DNA of 64,000 bases, taken from Lentibacillus sp. JNUCC-1 (GTDB lineage Bacteria; Bacillota; Bacilli; Bacillales; Amphibacillaceae). Location of the stretch: positions 930,001 to 994,000 of the forward strand of contig NZ_WHOH01000001.1 in the NCBI RefSeq assembly GCF_009741735.1, read 5' to 3'. Numbering within the stretch: position 1 is the stretch's first letter; every line of letters starts with the position of its first letter. Both the position numbers and the translations under genes were made by a program. The notes beneath the pieces are model-generated. The model saw only the letters and a list, made by a program, of their open reading frames with translations, ran no database searches and had not been told where the DNA came from. Below, one piece after another: positions 54,732 through 63,283 of this stretch.

Positions 54732-56921
54732 TTACGCTTGACCCTGTGCTGTATTCTCAGCAGGCAGGCCTTTGTCGCGGTTCTTTTTCCACAGCTGGAG
54801 GAGGACGATGAGTCCGAATAGGCCGAGGCCGATAAGGTCGGTCCACCAGATGTGGTTGAGCAGGACAAGAGCTGCTGCGACGGCTAGGATGCGTTCGGCC
54901 CAGCCGTATTTGGTAAACAGGTAGCTCTGGATGAATGTTGACCAGGCGATGATACCGATGAACGCGGTCCCGATGCTGAGTGCGACTTGCAGGAATGTCG
55001 CAGTGTCGTCTTGCAGGATCAGCATCGGGTTCATGACGAATGCGAACGGCAGAAGCAGTGCGCCCATGTCGAATTTGAACCCTTGGATACCGGTCTGGAC
55101 CGGGTTGGCTTTGGCGATGCCTGATGTTGCGTAGGCGGGCAGGTTGATCGGCGGTGTGTCGTCTGCCAGGATGCCGTAGTAGAATACGAACAGGTGGGCA
55201 GCGAGTACCGGAACGTCCATTTTGATCAGAGCTGGTGCCATAACGGCGGCGAGTACGATATACGTGGCCGTTGTCGGGAGGCCCATGCCCATAATGATAC
55301 AGGCGAACATGGTGAACAGCAGTACGAGTATGAGCTGCTCGTTAGCCAGGTTCAAGATCATGCTGGACAAGGTCGGGCCGAGACCGGTCATGGTAACAAC
55401 GCCGGTTAAAATGCCGGCGGTGGCACAGGCTGCGACGACACTGAGCGAATTCTTGGCGCCTTGTTCACAGGCCATGAAAAATTCTTTCCAGCCGAATTTC
55501 GTTTGCCCTTCCCCTTCTATTTTCTTCCCAAGCGCGTACCAAATGAGCGCGAAAACGAGTGCGCCGGCCGCGACGAATGTCACGTATTTGTTTAGGCCGA
55601 ACAGCAGGTGTCCACCATAGGCGCCCCCGACGAACAGAAGTGATACAAGAAAACCTGCGCCGAAGCGCTTTTGCATGCGGTATGAGAACAGCGCAATGAA
55701 AATGGCACCCATGATGGCCATAAACGACGCGAGAATCGGTGTGAGTCGCATGACGAGCAACACGATAATCGCGACGATTGGCAGCAATAAGTAACCGCGA
55801 TTGGCGAGAATCCTGAACGGTGACACGAGCTCACTGCGCGGGATTCCGGACAGATTGTACTTGCTTGCTTCCAGGTGCACCATGAACAGGATCGCTGTGT
55901 AACTGAGCAAGGCCGGAACTGCGGCAGCTGCGGCGATTTCGAGATACGGAATCCCAGTAAAATCCGCCATGATAAAGGCCGCGGCGCCCATGACGGGCGG
56001 CAGAAACTGTCCACTGGATGACGCGGCAACTTCCACGCCCCCCGCGACATGCGGCCTGAAGCCGATTTTTTTCATGAGCGGAATGGTGAACGTTCCGGTC
56101 GTGACCGCGTTCGCGACCGAGCTTCCGGAAATCGAGCCCATCATGCCTGATGAGACGACCGCTGCTTTGGCCGGACCACCTTTGAACGAGCCAACGAGTG
56201 ACAGTGCGAGATCGATGAACATGCGCCCGGCGCCGGTCACTTCGAGGAAGGCCCCGAATAGGATAAAGATAAAGACGTACTGCGCGGACACGGTGATCGG
56301 GGTGCCGAAAATACCTTCGTTGGATAAGTACATAAACTCCGCAATTTCACTCCAGCTAAAACCAAAGTGGTTGATCGCGTCCGGCAGAATTGCCCGGCTG
56401 CCGAGGAACTCGGGTAAGAACTTATCACCGAGCCATGCGTACAGCATGAAAATGAACGCCAGGATCACGAGTGGTTTTCCCACAACACGGCGGGTAGCTT
56501 CGAGCACGAGCAGGACAGCAATAAATGAAATGACCGTGTCCAATGTGTTCGGGTTTCCCACTTTTCCAAGCAGGTCGGCGAAAATGATAATGATGTATAT
56601 ACCGGTAAACGCGCCGAGTGCAGCTAGAATCAGGTCGTACCAGGGGATCTTTTTCTGACCGAGGCCTTTTTTAATCGGGAAAATTAAAAAGGTGAGGGTC
56701 AGCGCAAACCCGAGGTGGACCGCGTTCTGCTTCATGCGGGGCAGCATTTCGATGCCGGCAGTGTAAAGATGGAACAGAGACATCGACACGGCGGTGATGA
56801 GGATGATCATGGCCATCCAGCCGTACAACGTCCGGTCACTCCCCTCCAGTTCATCAAGCTGCTTATTCATTTCTTCAATGTCGTATTCTTCTTTCAGATT
56901 GGATTGATTTGATTGAGCCAT
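54732..56921 (-). CDS. TRAP transporter fused permease (4TM/12TM, TAXI type)
   Basis: A 729-residue integral membrane protein fusing DctQ- and DctM-like parts, as usual for TAXI TRAP systems. N-terminal helices from about residue 35 (GWMAMIILITAVSMSLFHLY), then the large subunit with GMMGSISGSSVANAVTTGTF, GVEVAASSSGQFLPPVMGAA, MGMGLPTTATYIVLAAVMAP and DDTPPINLPAYATSGIAKAN. It transports a carboxylate, often glutamate or a related acid in TAXI systems, with sodium. It is separated from its operon partners upstream by a 711-base gap holding hairpin repeats R4 and R5. Confidence 0.92.
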   Translation of the reverse strand: MAQSNQSNLKEEYDIEEMNKQLDELEGSDRTLYGWMAMIILITAVSMSLFHLYTAGIEMLPRMKQNAVHLGFALTLTFLIFPIKKGLGQKKIPWYDLILAALGAFTGIYIIIIFADLLGKVGNPNTLDTVISFIAVLLVLEATRRVVGKPLVILAFIFMLYAWLGDKFLPEFLGSRAILPDAINHFGFSWSEIAEFMYLSNEGIFGTPITVSAQYVFIFILFGAFLEVTGAGRMFIDLALSLVGSFKGGPAKAAVVSSGMMGSISGSSVANAVTTGTFTIPLMKKIGFRPHVAGGVEVAASSSGQFLPPVMGAAAFIMADFTGIPYLEIAAAAAVPALLSYTAILFMVHLEASKYNLSGIPRSELVSPFRILANRGYLLLPIVAIIVLLVMRLTPILASFMAIMGAIFIALFSYRMQKRFGAGFLVSLLFVGGAYGGHLLFGLNKYVTFVAAGALVFALIWYALGKKIEGEGQTKFGWKEFFMACEQGAKNSLSVVAACATAGILTGVVTMTGLGPTLSSMILNLANEQLILVLLFTMFACIIMGMGLPTTATYIVLAAVMAPALIKMDVPVLAAHLFVFYYGILADDTPPINLPAYATSGIAKANPVQTGIQGFKFDMGALLLPFAFVMNPMLILQDDTATFLQVALSIGTAFIGIIAWSTFIQSYLFTKYGWAERILAVAAALVLLNHIWWTDLIGLGLFGLIVLLQLWKKNRDKGLPAENTAQGQA

Positions 56922-57006
56922 GGTGACCCTCCCTTGTGGTGATTGTAGTGTTTCTTATCAAACTATCAGGTATGCGGATAACCGTATAAGCGTCATCGTG
57001 ATCTGC

Positions 57007-57119
57007 GCGAAGGGCAGTCGCTTTCCGCGGGCACGGCCTCAGCCTCCTCGCTCGCAAAAACCGCTCGCTGTGGGGTCTTCGGACTCGTGCTGTTCCCGCA
57101 GGAGTCGACTGCCCTTCGC
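57007..57119. repeat. GC-rich hairpin repeat R4 (subfamily 1)
   Basis: Arms GCGAAGGGCAGTCG (57007-57020) and CGACTGCCCTTCGC (57106-57119) are perfectly complementary yet differ from those of R1. GTGATC and GATCAC continue the stem outside. Interior as in R1. Confidence 0.85.
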
Positions 57120-57432
57120 TCCGATCACTGGCTATAGTTAAGCATCGCCACACTTATATTAGGCATCCATTTATATGTTTGCAGAGTTGGTTAATGCTAT
57201 AGCCTTATTACTTTCACTATCAAAAATCAAGAACCATAAAACAAACCGCTAGTAAGCCAGAACATATTCTCAGTATCAGGAATTTCATTATATGTTTGCT
57301 CTTTCCACAAAAGAGATGTAGAAAGAAGAAAAAAACTTCTAGAGTATTTGGCGTTAAAGTACTTTTGCAAAACTCTCACTTTCAACTATTCCCCTCATAA
57401 AGGCAAGAAAGAAAGTAAACACTCCTCACCAA

Positions 57433-57547
57433 GCTCGGGGGAAACACGGAGACTCCTGTGGGATGCAAAGCCTCGGTGAGACCCCACAGCGCGGTAGCGC
57501 GAGGAGGCTCAGCAGCGCCCGCGGAAAGCGCAGTGTTTCCCCCGAGC
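57433..57547. repeat. GC-rich hairpin repeat R5 (subfamily 2)
   Basis: Arms GCTCGGGGGAAACAC and GTGTTTCCCCCGAGC pair perfectly. Compared with R2 and R8 the G/A change on the left arm is matched by C/T on the right. Flanked on the right by GGTTGCCAGAAGCAGTC, also seen after R7 and R8. The gap 57120-57432 between R4 and R5 shows no gene. Confidence 0.85.
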
Positions 57548-57632
57548 GGTTGCCAGAAGCAGTCTTAAACAGTTTTGCAGTATGTGTCTACTTTTCATAA
57601 AGGAAGGTTATTTCTCTATGAATCTACAAGAG

Positions 57633-58181
57633 TCACTGCGTAATTTTTCCAAAAAGGTAACTGAACCTGGTCTGCTCCATAACTTCAAATGTGATGGTTT
57701 TGCCCAGGTATGGATTTTTTGATAGTTCGTATGTTTGCCCGTCGATGGTGACGGTGTATTCGTTGAGTTTGACGGCGTGGATGGATAGTTGTTTGAAGGG
57801 TTTGTTGAGACCTTCGTATATGAAAAAGCCATCCTCTTCCCTTGTGGTTGCGCCCTCAGGTGTTTGGTATTCAATGCCGGCGCCGAAGCTGCAGTTCCAG
57901 CTTTCTGTGAGCACAATTTCGCCGGTTTTATTGATCTGGAATTTTTCGATCATGGGGCAGCGTGCGACGGAATGGATGTACCGGGATGTCAACGTCGAAT
58001 CGGCATTTATCTGCTGGACCATCAGGATGTCGCCGGAATCATCCGTTGCTTGGATGATGTGCACATCTGATGCGAGCAAATAAATGCCGATCCCCATTAA
58101 CACACACGCGCTTAGCCCAATGATCCACCCCGCAGGACGCTTGATGAGCCGCTGCAGGGCGGGATTGGATTGTGTTTTCAT
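57633..58181 (-). CDS. DUF1850-domain protein associated with TAXI-TRAP transporters
   Basis: A 182-residue protein with one N-terminal membrane helix (GWIIGLSACVLMGIGIYLLA) and a DUF1850 domain (LTSRYIHSVARCPMIEKFQI, SFGAGIEYQTPEGATTREED). The domain is almost always encoded between the solute-binding protein and fused permease of TAXI systems. Its molecular role is not established. Its start overlaps the stop of the solute-binding gene. Confidence 0.85.
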   Translation of the reverse strand: MKTQSNPALQRLIKRPAGWIIGLSACVLMGIGIYLLASDVHIIQATDDSGDILMVQQINADSTLTSRYIHSVARCPMIEKFQINKTGEIVLTESWNCSFGAGIEYQTPEGATTREEDGFFIYEGLNKPFKQLSIHAVKLNEYTVTIDGQTYELSKNPYLGKTITFEVMEQTRFSYLFGKITQ

Positions 58182-59218
58182 TAGTCGGTCGATACGCCTT
58201 CTTCCTCATAATACTTGGCGGCGCCTGGATGCAAGTCAATCGACATGCCGTCTGTTGCTTCTTCCAACTTGATGTCTTTGCCGCGGTCATGGGCTGCTTC
58301 CAGTTCGTCTTTGTTATCGAACATAGCTTTTGTCATATTGTAAACGACGTCTTCGGACAGTTCTTTATCCACGACGAGGATCGCCTGAACGGCTACGGTA
58401 TTGATGTCTTCTTCCTGACCGTAGTCGGCGTACTCATCTTTTGAAATCGTGCGTTCTGTGTAGTAGGAATACTCGGATGTGAGTGTTGAAATAATGTCAT
58501 CGGACAAGGATAGGACGGTCACATCTTTGCTGGCGCCAAGCTCCTGGATGGCACTTGTCGGTGCACCGGCGACGATGAATGCTGCGTCGATTGTACCGTT
58601 TTGCAGACCTTGTGATGCGTCACCAAAGCCGAGATATTCTGGTGTGAAATCGTCATACGTGATGCCGGCAGCTTCGAGGATCTGCTTGGCGTTGGCTTCT
58701 GTACCACTGCCCTGGTCCCCTACTGCAACTTTTTTACCTTTAAGATCTTCGATGGACGTGACACCGGAGTCCTTAGTCGTGACGAGCTGAATGTCCTCTG
58801 GATACAGGGACACCATGCCGGCCATGTTGTCGACCTGGTTGCCTTCAAAGTCGGACAGCGTCTCACCGCTTACAGCATAGTACGCAATGTCGTTCTGAAT
58901 GAGGGCAAGCTGATATTTGCCTTCAGCCATTTCCTGAGCGTTCGCGACAGATGCACCGGTTGAAACAGCTTTTGCACCGGACACACCGTCAACATTGCCG
59001 AAAATTTGCTGAGCCATGGCAACACCAAGTGGATAGTATGTACCACTTGTACCCCCTGTTCCGATGGTTACGCGGACGTCGCCGCCACCGGAGTTGTCTC
59101 CCCCATTGTTATCGCCGCCATTGTTGGACGAGCCACCATCATCTTTGGCACTGCCGCAACCTGCAAGCGCTAACAGTAATACGAGTAATAGAAAGCCTGT
59201 CAGTTTCAGACGTTTCAT
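58181..59218 (-). CDS. TAXI-family TRAP transporter solute-binding lipoprotein
   Basis: A 345-residue protein. Lipoprotein signal MKRLKLTGFLLLVLLLALAG then Cys21, a Gly/Asn/Asp-rich linker, then the TAXI fold: VTIGTGGTSGTYYPLGVAMA, STGASVANAQEMAEGKYQLA, VGDQGSGTEANAKQILEAAG. It presents a carboxylate substrate to the fused permease. First gene of the operon. Confidence 0.92.
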   Translation of the reverse strand: MKRLKLTGFLLLVLLLALAGCGSAKDDGGSSNNGGDNNGGDNSGGGDVRVTIGTGGTSGTYYPLGVAMAQQIFGNVDGVSGAKAVSTGASVANAQEMAEGKYQLALIQNDIAYYAVSGETLSDFEGNQVDNMAGMVSLYPEDIQLVTTKDSGVTSIEDLKGKKVAVGDQGSGTEANAKQILEAAGITYDDFTPEYLGFGDASQGLQNGTIDAAFIVAGAPTSAIQELGASKDVTVLSLSDDIISTLTSEYSYYTERTISKDEYADYGQEEDINTVAVQAILVVDKELSEDVVYNMTKAMFDNKDELEAAHDRGKDIKLEEATDGMSIDLHPGAAKYYEEEGVSTD

Positions 59219-59535
59219 TTCTCCACACCCCTTTTGTTAGAATTTATTTCATTTTGTAGTATACATTAAATTTTAACCGTTTTCATGTGTAAGTCAAGTG
59301 TTATTTGCTGAGCAAAGAGCTCGCCTGTCGATTGTGATGCGCTCATGCGGGTGGTGGGAATGGCGAGTGGAGATTATTCGGGAAGTGACAGTCACTTCCC
59401 GAATTTTGTCGAATGGATTTTGGGTGGAAACTTGATTTGTGTCAAGGTGTTTTGGGGTGGTGCGGGTGATAATGGGTGTGTGGGGTTGTGTGGTTTTAAT
59501 TTTCCAGCCTGTGTGTCTTGAGTGGAGGGATGAGC

Positions 59536-59952
59536 ATGGGAAGGATTTATATATTGGGTGCGGCGTTTGCGATGGTTTTTGTGCTTGTTTTGGCGGTGTA
59601 TGTGCCTTTGCAGGAGGTGGATTTGGCTGAAACAATTGAGATTCCATCTGAGGAGATTGTTCGGGTTAAGTTGAATATCCCTTCGGATCATCGGTATAGA
59701 AGTACGGATAACCCGGAGAAGATTCGTGAGTTGTTGGATTTTCTGGATGATTTTCAATATGAAAGTCTGGTGGGGAATGAGACGGCTTATATTCCATCGC
59801 GGGCGAGTATTATTTATTTTTATAATGATAGTGGTGAGTCTGATTTTATTGTGCCGTATGTGCGGGAGGTTATGATTAATCAGATCTTTTATAAGGTGAA
59901 GGATGGTGAGATTGAGGCGGATTGGCTGGTGGGATTTTATGAGTCGTTGTAG
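59536..59952 (+). CDS. Small secreted or membrane-anchored protein of unknown function
   Basis: About 138 residues with an N-terminal hydrophobic segment (IYILGAAFAMVFVLVLAVYV) and a hydrophilic domain with alternating strands (EEIVRVKLNIPSDHRYRSTD, PSRASIIYFYNDSGESDFIV). ATG 59536 follows GGAGGG by 6 bases. I recognise no family. It stands alone, convergent with the glycine-betaine gene. Confidence 0.65.
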   Translation: MGRIYILGAAFAMVFVLVLAVYVPLQEVDLAETIEIPSEEIVRVKLNIPSDHRYRSTDNPEKIRELLDFLDDFQYESLVGNETAYIPSRASIIYFYNDSGESDFIVPYVREVMINQIFYKVKDGEIEADWLVGFYESL

Positions 59953-59979
59953 TAGGCGGGTGTTGCAGCTCAAAAAAGC

Positions 59980-60020
59980 GGGGCCAGTCCCCTGGTCTTT
60001 TGACCCGAAGGACTGACCCC
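59980..60020. repeat. REP-like hairpin between convergent genes (likely terminator)
   Basis: GGGGCCAGTCC (59980-59990) pairs with GGACTGACCCC (60010-60020), one mismatch. It lies between the 59536-59952 gene and the stop of the betaine-binding gene, so it may terminate both. Confidence 0.6.
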
Positions 60021-60035
60021 TTCTGACACTACTGG

Positions 60036-60983
60036 TTATTCGGCGATAACGCCTTTTTGCCATGTTTTGACTTTGTCAGGATTGTCTTTCATATATTGTT
60101 GAGCGACTTCTTCTGCGTCTTTGTCGTCAACGAAGATTGGTCCCATGAGCTCTTCTTCGTTTTCTGAGTTATAGTTTTCAGCGAACTGAGTAGCGATCTG
60201 ATACGCTGCTGGGGAGGTTTCCTTGAATTCTTTGTTGAAGACAAGGTCGATGTGGTCCCCGTCGCCGCCGTAAATTTCATCAGGGTCTTCGAGCATTTTC
60301 AGGTCTTCTGCTGCGAAGATCCAGTGTGGTTTCCAGAGTGGGACTACAACTGGTTCTTCGTTTTTAATTTTCTTTTGGAGTTCGGAAAGCATGGCCGCTT
60401 CTGAACTGGATTGGACGCTCCATTTGTCAAGACCGTAATGTTCGAGTGCTTTCTCCGTGTTCTGCATGATGCCGGCACCTGGGTCGATGCCTGTGATTTC
60501 CCAGTCAACTTTTTCGCCGAGATCTTCGTTGCCTTTTAAGTCTTCAATGGAATTGATGTCTTCCATATATGAAGGAACTGTTAGGGCGAGCGGTGCTTTG
60601 TCGATGATGCTTGTGTCGTACACTTCGACGTCGTCACCGTATTTTTCAATATATTCTTGGTGTGTTGTTGGGAGCCAGCCGGTTGCAGTGAATGATGCTG
60701 GATCGTCTGCGACTGCTGCCCACATTGGGCCTGCTTCCACTTGTTTCATATCGACATTGTAGCCGACGTCTTCAAGTACGGCTGCGAGCAGTGGTGTACG
60801 GGAGGTTGAGCCTGCCCATGACACGTATGGGAGCGTGATGTTCTTTTCGCCGAGTTCAGCGTCATCTGCCAGTTTCGTGTTGTTCTCGCTGGCATTATCG
60901 TCGTTGCCCCCACCGCATGCGGCGAGTACGAGTGACAGCACAAGCATAGCAGCAAGTGCCATTGAAAAACGGATATTCTTCAT
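60036..60983 (-). CDS. Glycine betaine/proline-type ABC transporter substrate-binding lipoprotein (OpuAC-like)
   Basis: A 315-residue protein. Lipoprotein signal MALAAMLVLSLVLAAC with Cys at ~23, then an OpuAC fold: KNITLPYVSWAGSTSRTPLL, ADDPASFTATGWLPTTHQEY, GIDPGAGIMQNTEKALEHYG, VVPLWKPHWIFAAEDLKMLE. Aromatic residues (Trp in SWAG, GWLP, KPHW) would cage the quaternary ammonium group. Import of betaine supports osmoprotection. No permease or ATPase is adjacent, so it may serve a system encoded elsewhere. Confidence 0.88.
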   Translation of the reverse strand: MKNIRFSMALAAMLVLSLVLAACGGGNDDNASENNTKLADDAELGEKNITLPYVSWAGSTSRTPLLAAVLEDVGYNVDMKQVEAGPMWAAVADDPASFTATGWLPTTHQEYIEKYGDDVEVYDTSIIDKAPLALTVPSYMEDINSIEDLKGNEDLGEKVDWEITGIDPGAGIMQNTEKALEHYGLDKWSVQSSSEAAMLSELQKKIKNEEPVVVPLWKPHWIFAAEDLKMLEDPDEIYGGDGDHIDLVFNKEFKETSPAAYQIATQFAENYNSENEEELMGPIFVDDKDAEEVAQQYMKDNPDKVKTWQKGVIAE

Positions 60984-61218
60984 ATGTGTGATGCTCCTTC
61001 GTCTAAGATGTATATTAGTTTATCCAACAAGCCATTTTAAAACTCATGTAAAGTGAGGTCAATCTTAACGCCTTATTTTTTTGGGGGGGTGGGAAGTGAC
61101 AGTCACTTCCTGAAGTTTGTCGAATGGGGTTGATTTCACATAGGTTCTTGCTGTTTATTAAGATGCAATATCCAAAACTGCGAACTAACTAAGTTTGTAT
61201 GAGAAAAGACGTCGCTCC

Positions 61219-61382
61219 GAAAATACATTTCGCTTTCCGCGGGCACGGCCTCAGCCTCCTTGCCCCGGCAAGGGGTATGTCGACGTTGCCCGCAAAGGGC
61301 GGTTTTAGTCGACCCTCCTTAATGCGCTCGCTGTGGGGTCTTCGGACTCGTGCTGTTCCCGCAGGAGTCTTCATGTATTTTC
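61219..61382. repeat. GC-rich hairpin repeat R6 (subfamily 1, with internal insertion)
   Basis: Arms GAAAATACAT (61219-61228) and ATGTATTTTC (61373-61382) are complementary and AT-rich, unlike R1 and R4. The interior shares CGCTTTCCGCGGGCACGGCC and GGTCTTCGGACTCGTGCTG, but about 50 extra bases (around 61261-61320) extend the middle. Confidence 0.8.
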
Positions 61383-61479
61383 TCCGCTATATATGTGCCC
61401 CCTATTTTTGTAATGTTTATGGGCGACTTGCATAACGAATTGCTCTGTAAAAGAAGTGATAGAACGCACACCTCACCAA

Positions 61480-61593
61480 GCTCGGGGAAAACACGGAGAC
61501 TCCTGCGGGAAGATAAGCCTCGGTGAGACCCCACAGCGCGCAGCGCGAGGAGGCTCAGCAGCGCCCACGGAAAGCGTAGTGTTTGCCCCGAGC
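61480..61593. repeat. GC-rich hairpin repeat R7 (subfamily 2)
   Basis: Arms GCTCGGGGAAAACAC and GTGTTTGCCCCGAGC pair with one mismatch. Apical sequence GCGCGCAGCGCG. Inverted partner of R6, 97 bases away. Confidence 0.85.
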
Positions 61594-61961
61594 GGTTGCC
61601 AGAAGCAGTCATTCCAAGTTTCCTCTTGTTCTCAGTTTGTGTCTTCGTAGTTATTAGAGGGTTAACTGTAAAAACATCAATTTTTTAGTGACAATCAGGT
61701 ACATAAGCTATATATTTCACAATACCTACTGGTAGCGATTTTAGTTGAAGGAATGATAGCTATGATCAATACCTCGCTTTGAAACGGGATGTCAAAACGC
61801 AGGGAGCGTGAAAACACGAGAAAGAGGCCGTTTGAATTGTGGCTGATCTGGCAGAATGACGAGACACGCCAGCGTTATTATTGTTGGTAGATTACCTCAT
61901 GAGGATAACGTCTATACATTTTCATACGAGACAAAAGGGTACAAGTTAAATAAAAAAGGCT
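61594..61961. other. Intergenic stretch without a recognisable gene
   Basis: Apart from the short conserved flank of R7 (GGTTGCCAGAAGCAGTC) I see no gene, terminator or further repeat here. Confidence 0.4.
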
Positions 61962-62000
61962 GTGGGAGTCGACTTCCCTCCGCTCCAATCACTCTATGTT
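61962..62000. repeat. Partial hairpin repeat (right end of subfamily 1)
   Basis: GGGAGTCGACTTCCCTCCGC and the following CTCCAATCACT resemble the right arm and flank of R1 (GAGTCGACTTCCCGCAGC, CTCCAATCAC). The left arm and interior are missing. Confidence 0.6.
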
Positions 62001-62059
62001 TATCAGTAGCTGGGAAGGTTTTACTCACATAAGAGTTAGAGAATAAGCTCTCATAACAA

Positions 62060-62173
62060 GCTCGGGGAAAACACGGAGACTCCTGTGGGATGCAAAGCCT
62101 CGGTGAGACCCCACAGCGCGCAGCGCGAGGAGGCTCAGCAGCGCCCACGGAAAGCGCAGTGTTTTCCCCGAGC
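62060..62173. repeat. GC-rich hairpin repeat R8 (subfamily 2)
   Basis: Arms GCTCGGGGAAAACAC and GTGTTTTCCCCGAGC pair perfectly. An internal GTGGG/CCCAC pair replaces the GCGGG/CCCGC of R2. Apical sequence GCGCGCAGCGCG. Confidence 0.85.
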
Positions 62174-62236
62174 GGTTGCCAGGAGCAGTCATTCCGGTTC
62201 GCAGTATGTGTCTTCGTGGTCATGAAGTAGCCAATC

Positions 62237-62264
62237 AAAAAGACCCGGTTTTCGGGTCTTTTTT
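62237..62264 (-). terminator. Rho-independent terminator of the sugar-metabolism genes
   Basis: AAAAAGACCCG, a 5-base loop and CGGGTCTTTTT form a strong stem with U-runs, 17 bases beyond the stop at 62281. Confidence 0.85.
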
Positions 62265-62280
62265 GAAGTACATAAAGAAG

Positions 62281-63251
62281 TTAGTCTGCCCACCAAATCT
62301 CTGTGGGCGGTTCTTGTATGTGTATCTGCTGCAGGTTGCGGACGGCTCGGGTGAAGCCTTCGTTAATGGACATAATCGGATCTTCGTGTTCGATGCTGAT
62401 GACATGGTCATAGCCGTATGTACGGAGGGCACTGACAATGTCGGACCATTCTTTGATGCTGTGCCCGTAACCGACTGACCTGAAGCTCCAGGCACGTGTT
62501 TGAACAGCATCGTAAGGCTGCATGTCGGTCAGGCCATACATATTAACATTATCCTGATCGATATACGTATCCTTGGCATGGAAATGATGGATCGCGTTTT
62601 CTTTTCCAAGTATTTTAATGGCGGCGACTGGATCAATGCCTTGCCACCAGAGATGACTCGGGTCCAGGTTCGCGCCGATTGCGTCGTTGGTTGCTTCGCG
62701 GAGCTTCAGCATGGTGTATGGTGTATGCACAAGAAATCCGGCATGAAGTTCCAGACCGACTTTCACACCATGGTCCTTAGCGATCTTTCCGGCTTCCTGC
62801 CAGTAAGGAATTAACTTTTCCTCCCATTGCCACTTCAAAATATTGCTGTATTCAGTTGGCCAAGGGTTACAGGCCAGTTCGGATATTTAGACCCTTCATG
62901 TGAGCCGGGGGTGCCGGAAAATGTATTCACCACCGGTACGCCCATTAACGAAGCCAGTTTAACTGTTTTAACAAACGTTTCATGCGCTTTTTCAGCATGT
63001 GCTTTGTCGGGTGAGACCGGGTTGTCGTGGCAGCTGAATGCGCTGATACTCAGCCCGCGTGACTCAATCTTGTCCAAATAGGCTTTTCGCTTATCCGCAC
63101 TCTCTAGCAATTCATCTAAATTACAAAAGTCATTTCCTGGATTGCCGCCGGTGCCAATCTCAACCGCTTCAAGACCGATATCCCTCACACCGTCAAGCAT
63201 GTCATCCAGCGTTTTTCCGGAAAACAAGACGGTAAATACACCGAGTTTCAT
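62281..63251 (-). pseudogene. Sugar phosphate isomerase/epimerase (xylose-isomerase-like TIM barrel), single frameshift
   Basis: Frame 1 (63251-62835) gives MKLGVFTVLFSGKTLDDMLD, IGLEAVEIGTGGNPGNDFCN to KYPNWPVT. Frame 2 continues PWPTEYSNILKWQWEEKLIP, then VGLELHAGFLVHTPYTML, IGANLDPSHLWWQGID and the metal-binding HFHAKDTYID to IWWAD. About 323 residues in all. The shift equals one missing base in CCC (G at 62864-62866). The family includes inositol-catabolism and related keto-sugar isomerases. It is 32 bases downstream of a Gfo/Idh/MocA oxidoreductase on the same strand, suggesting a sugar or inositol utilisation operon. Confidence 0.85.
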
Positions 63252-63283
63252 ATGACCACTCCTACCTCTGTTTATCGTTAACC

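Noticed and set aside
54409..54741. Open frames running through repeat R3 (and similar ones in R2, R5, R7)
   Set aside because: They arise from the GC-rich repeat interior and recur wherever the repeat occurs.
49996..62173. Hairpin repeats as integron attC sites
   Set aside because: They fold like attC with variable arms, but there is no integrase, no cassette array, no conserved core site, and they lie between ordinary chromosomal operons.
49996..62173. Hairpin repeats as a CRISPR array
   Set aside because: Copies are kilobases apart, diverged and much longer than CRISPR repeats. No cas gene is present.
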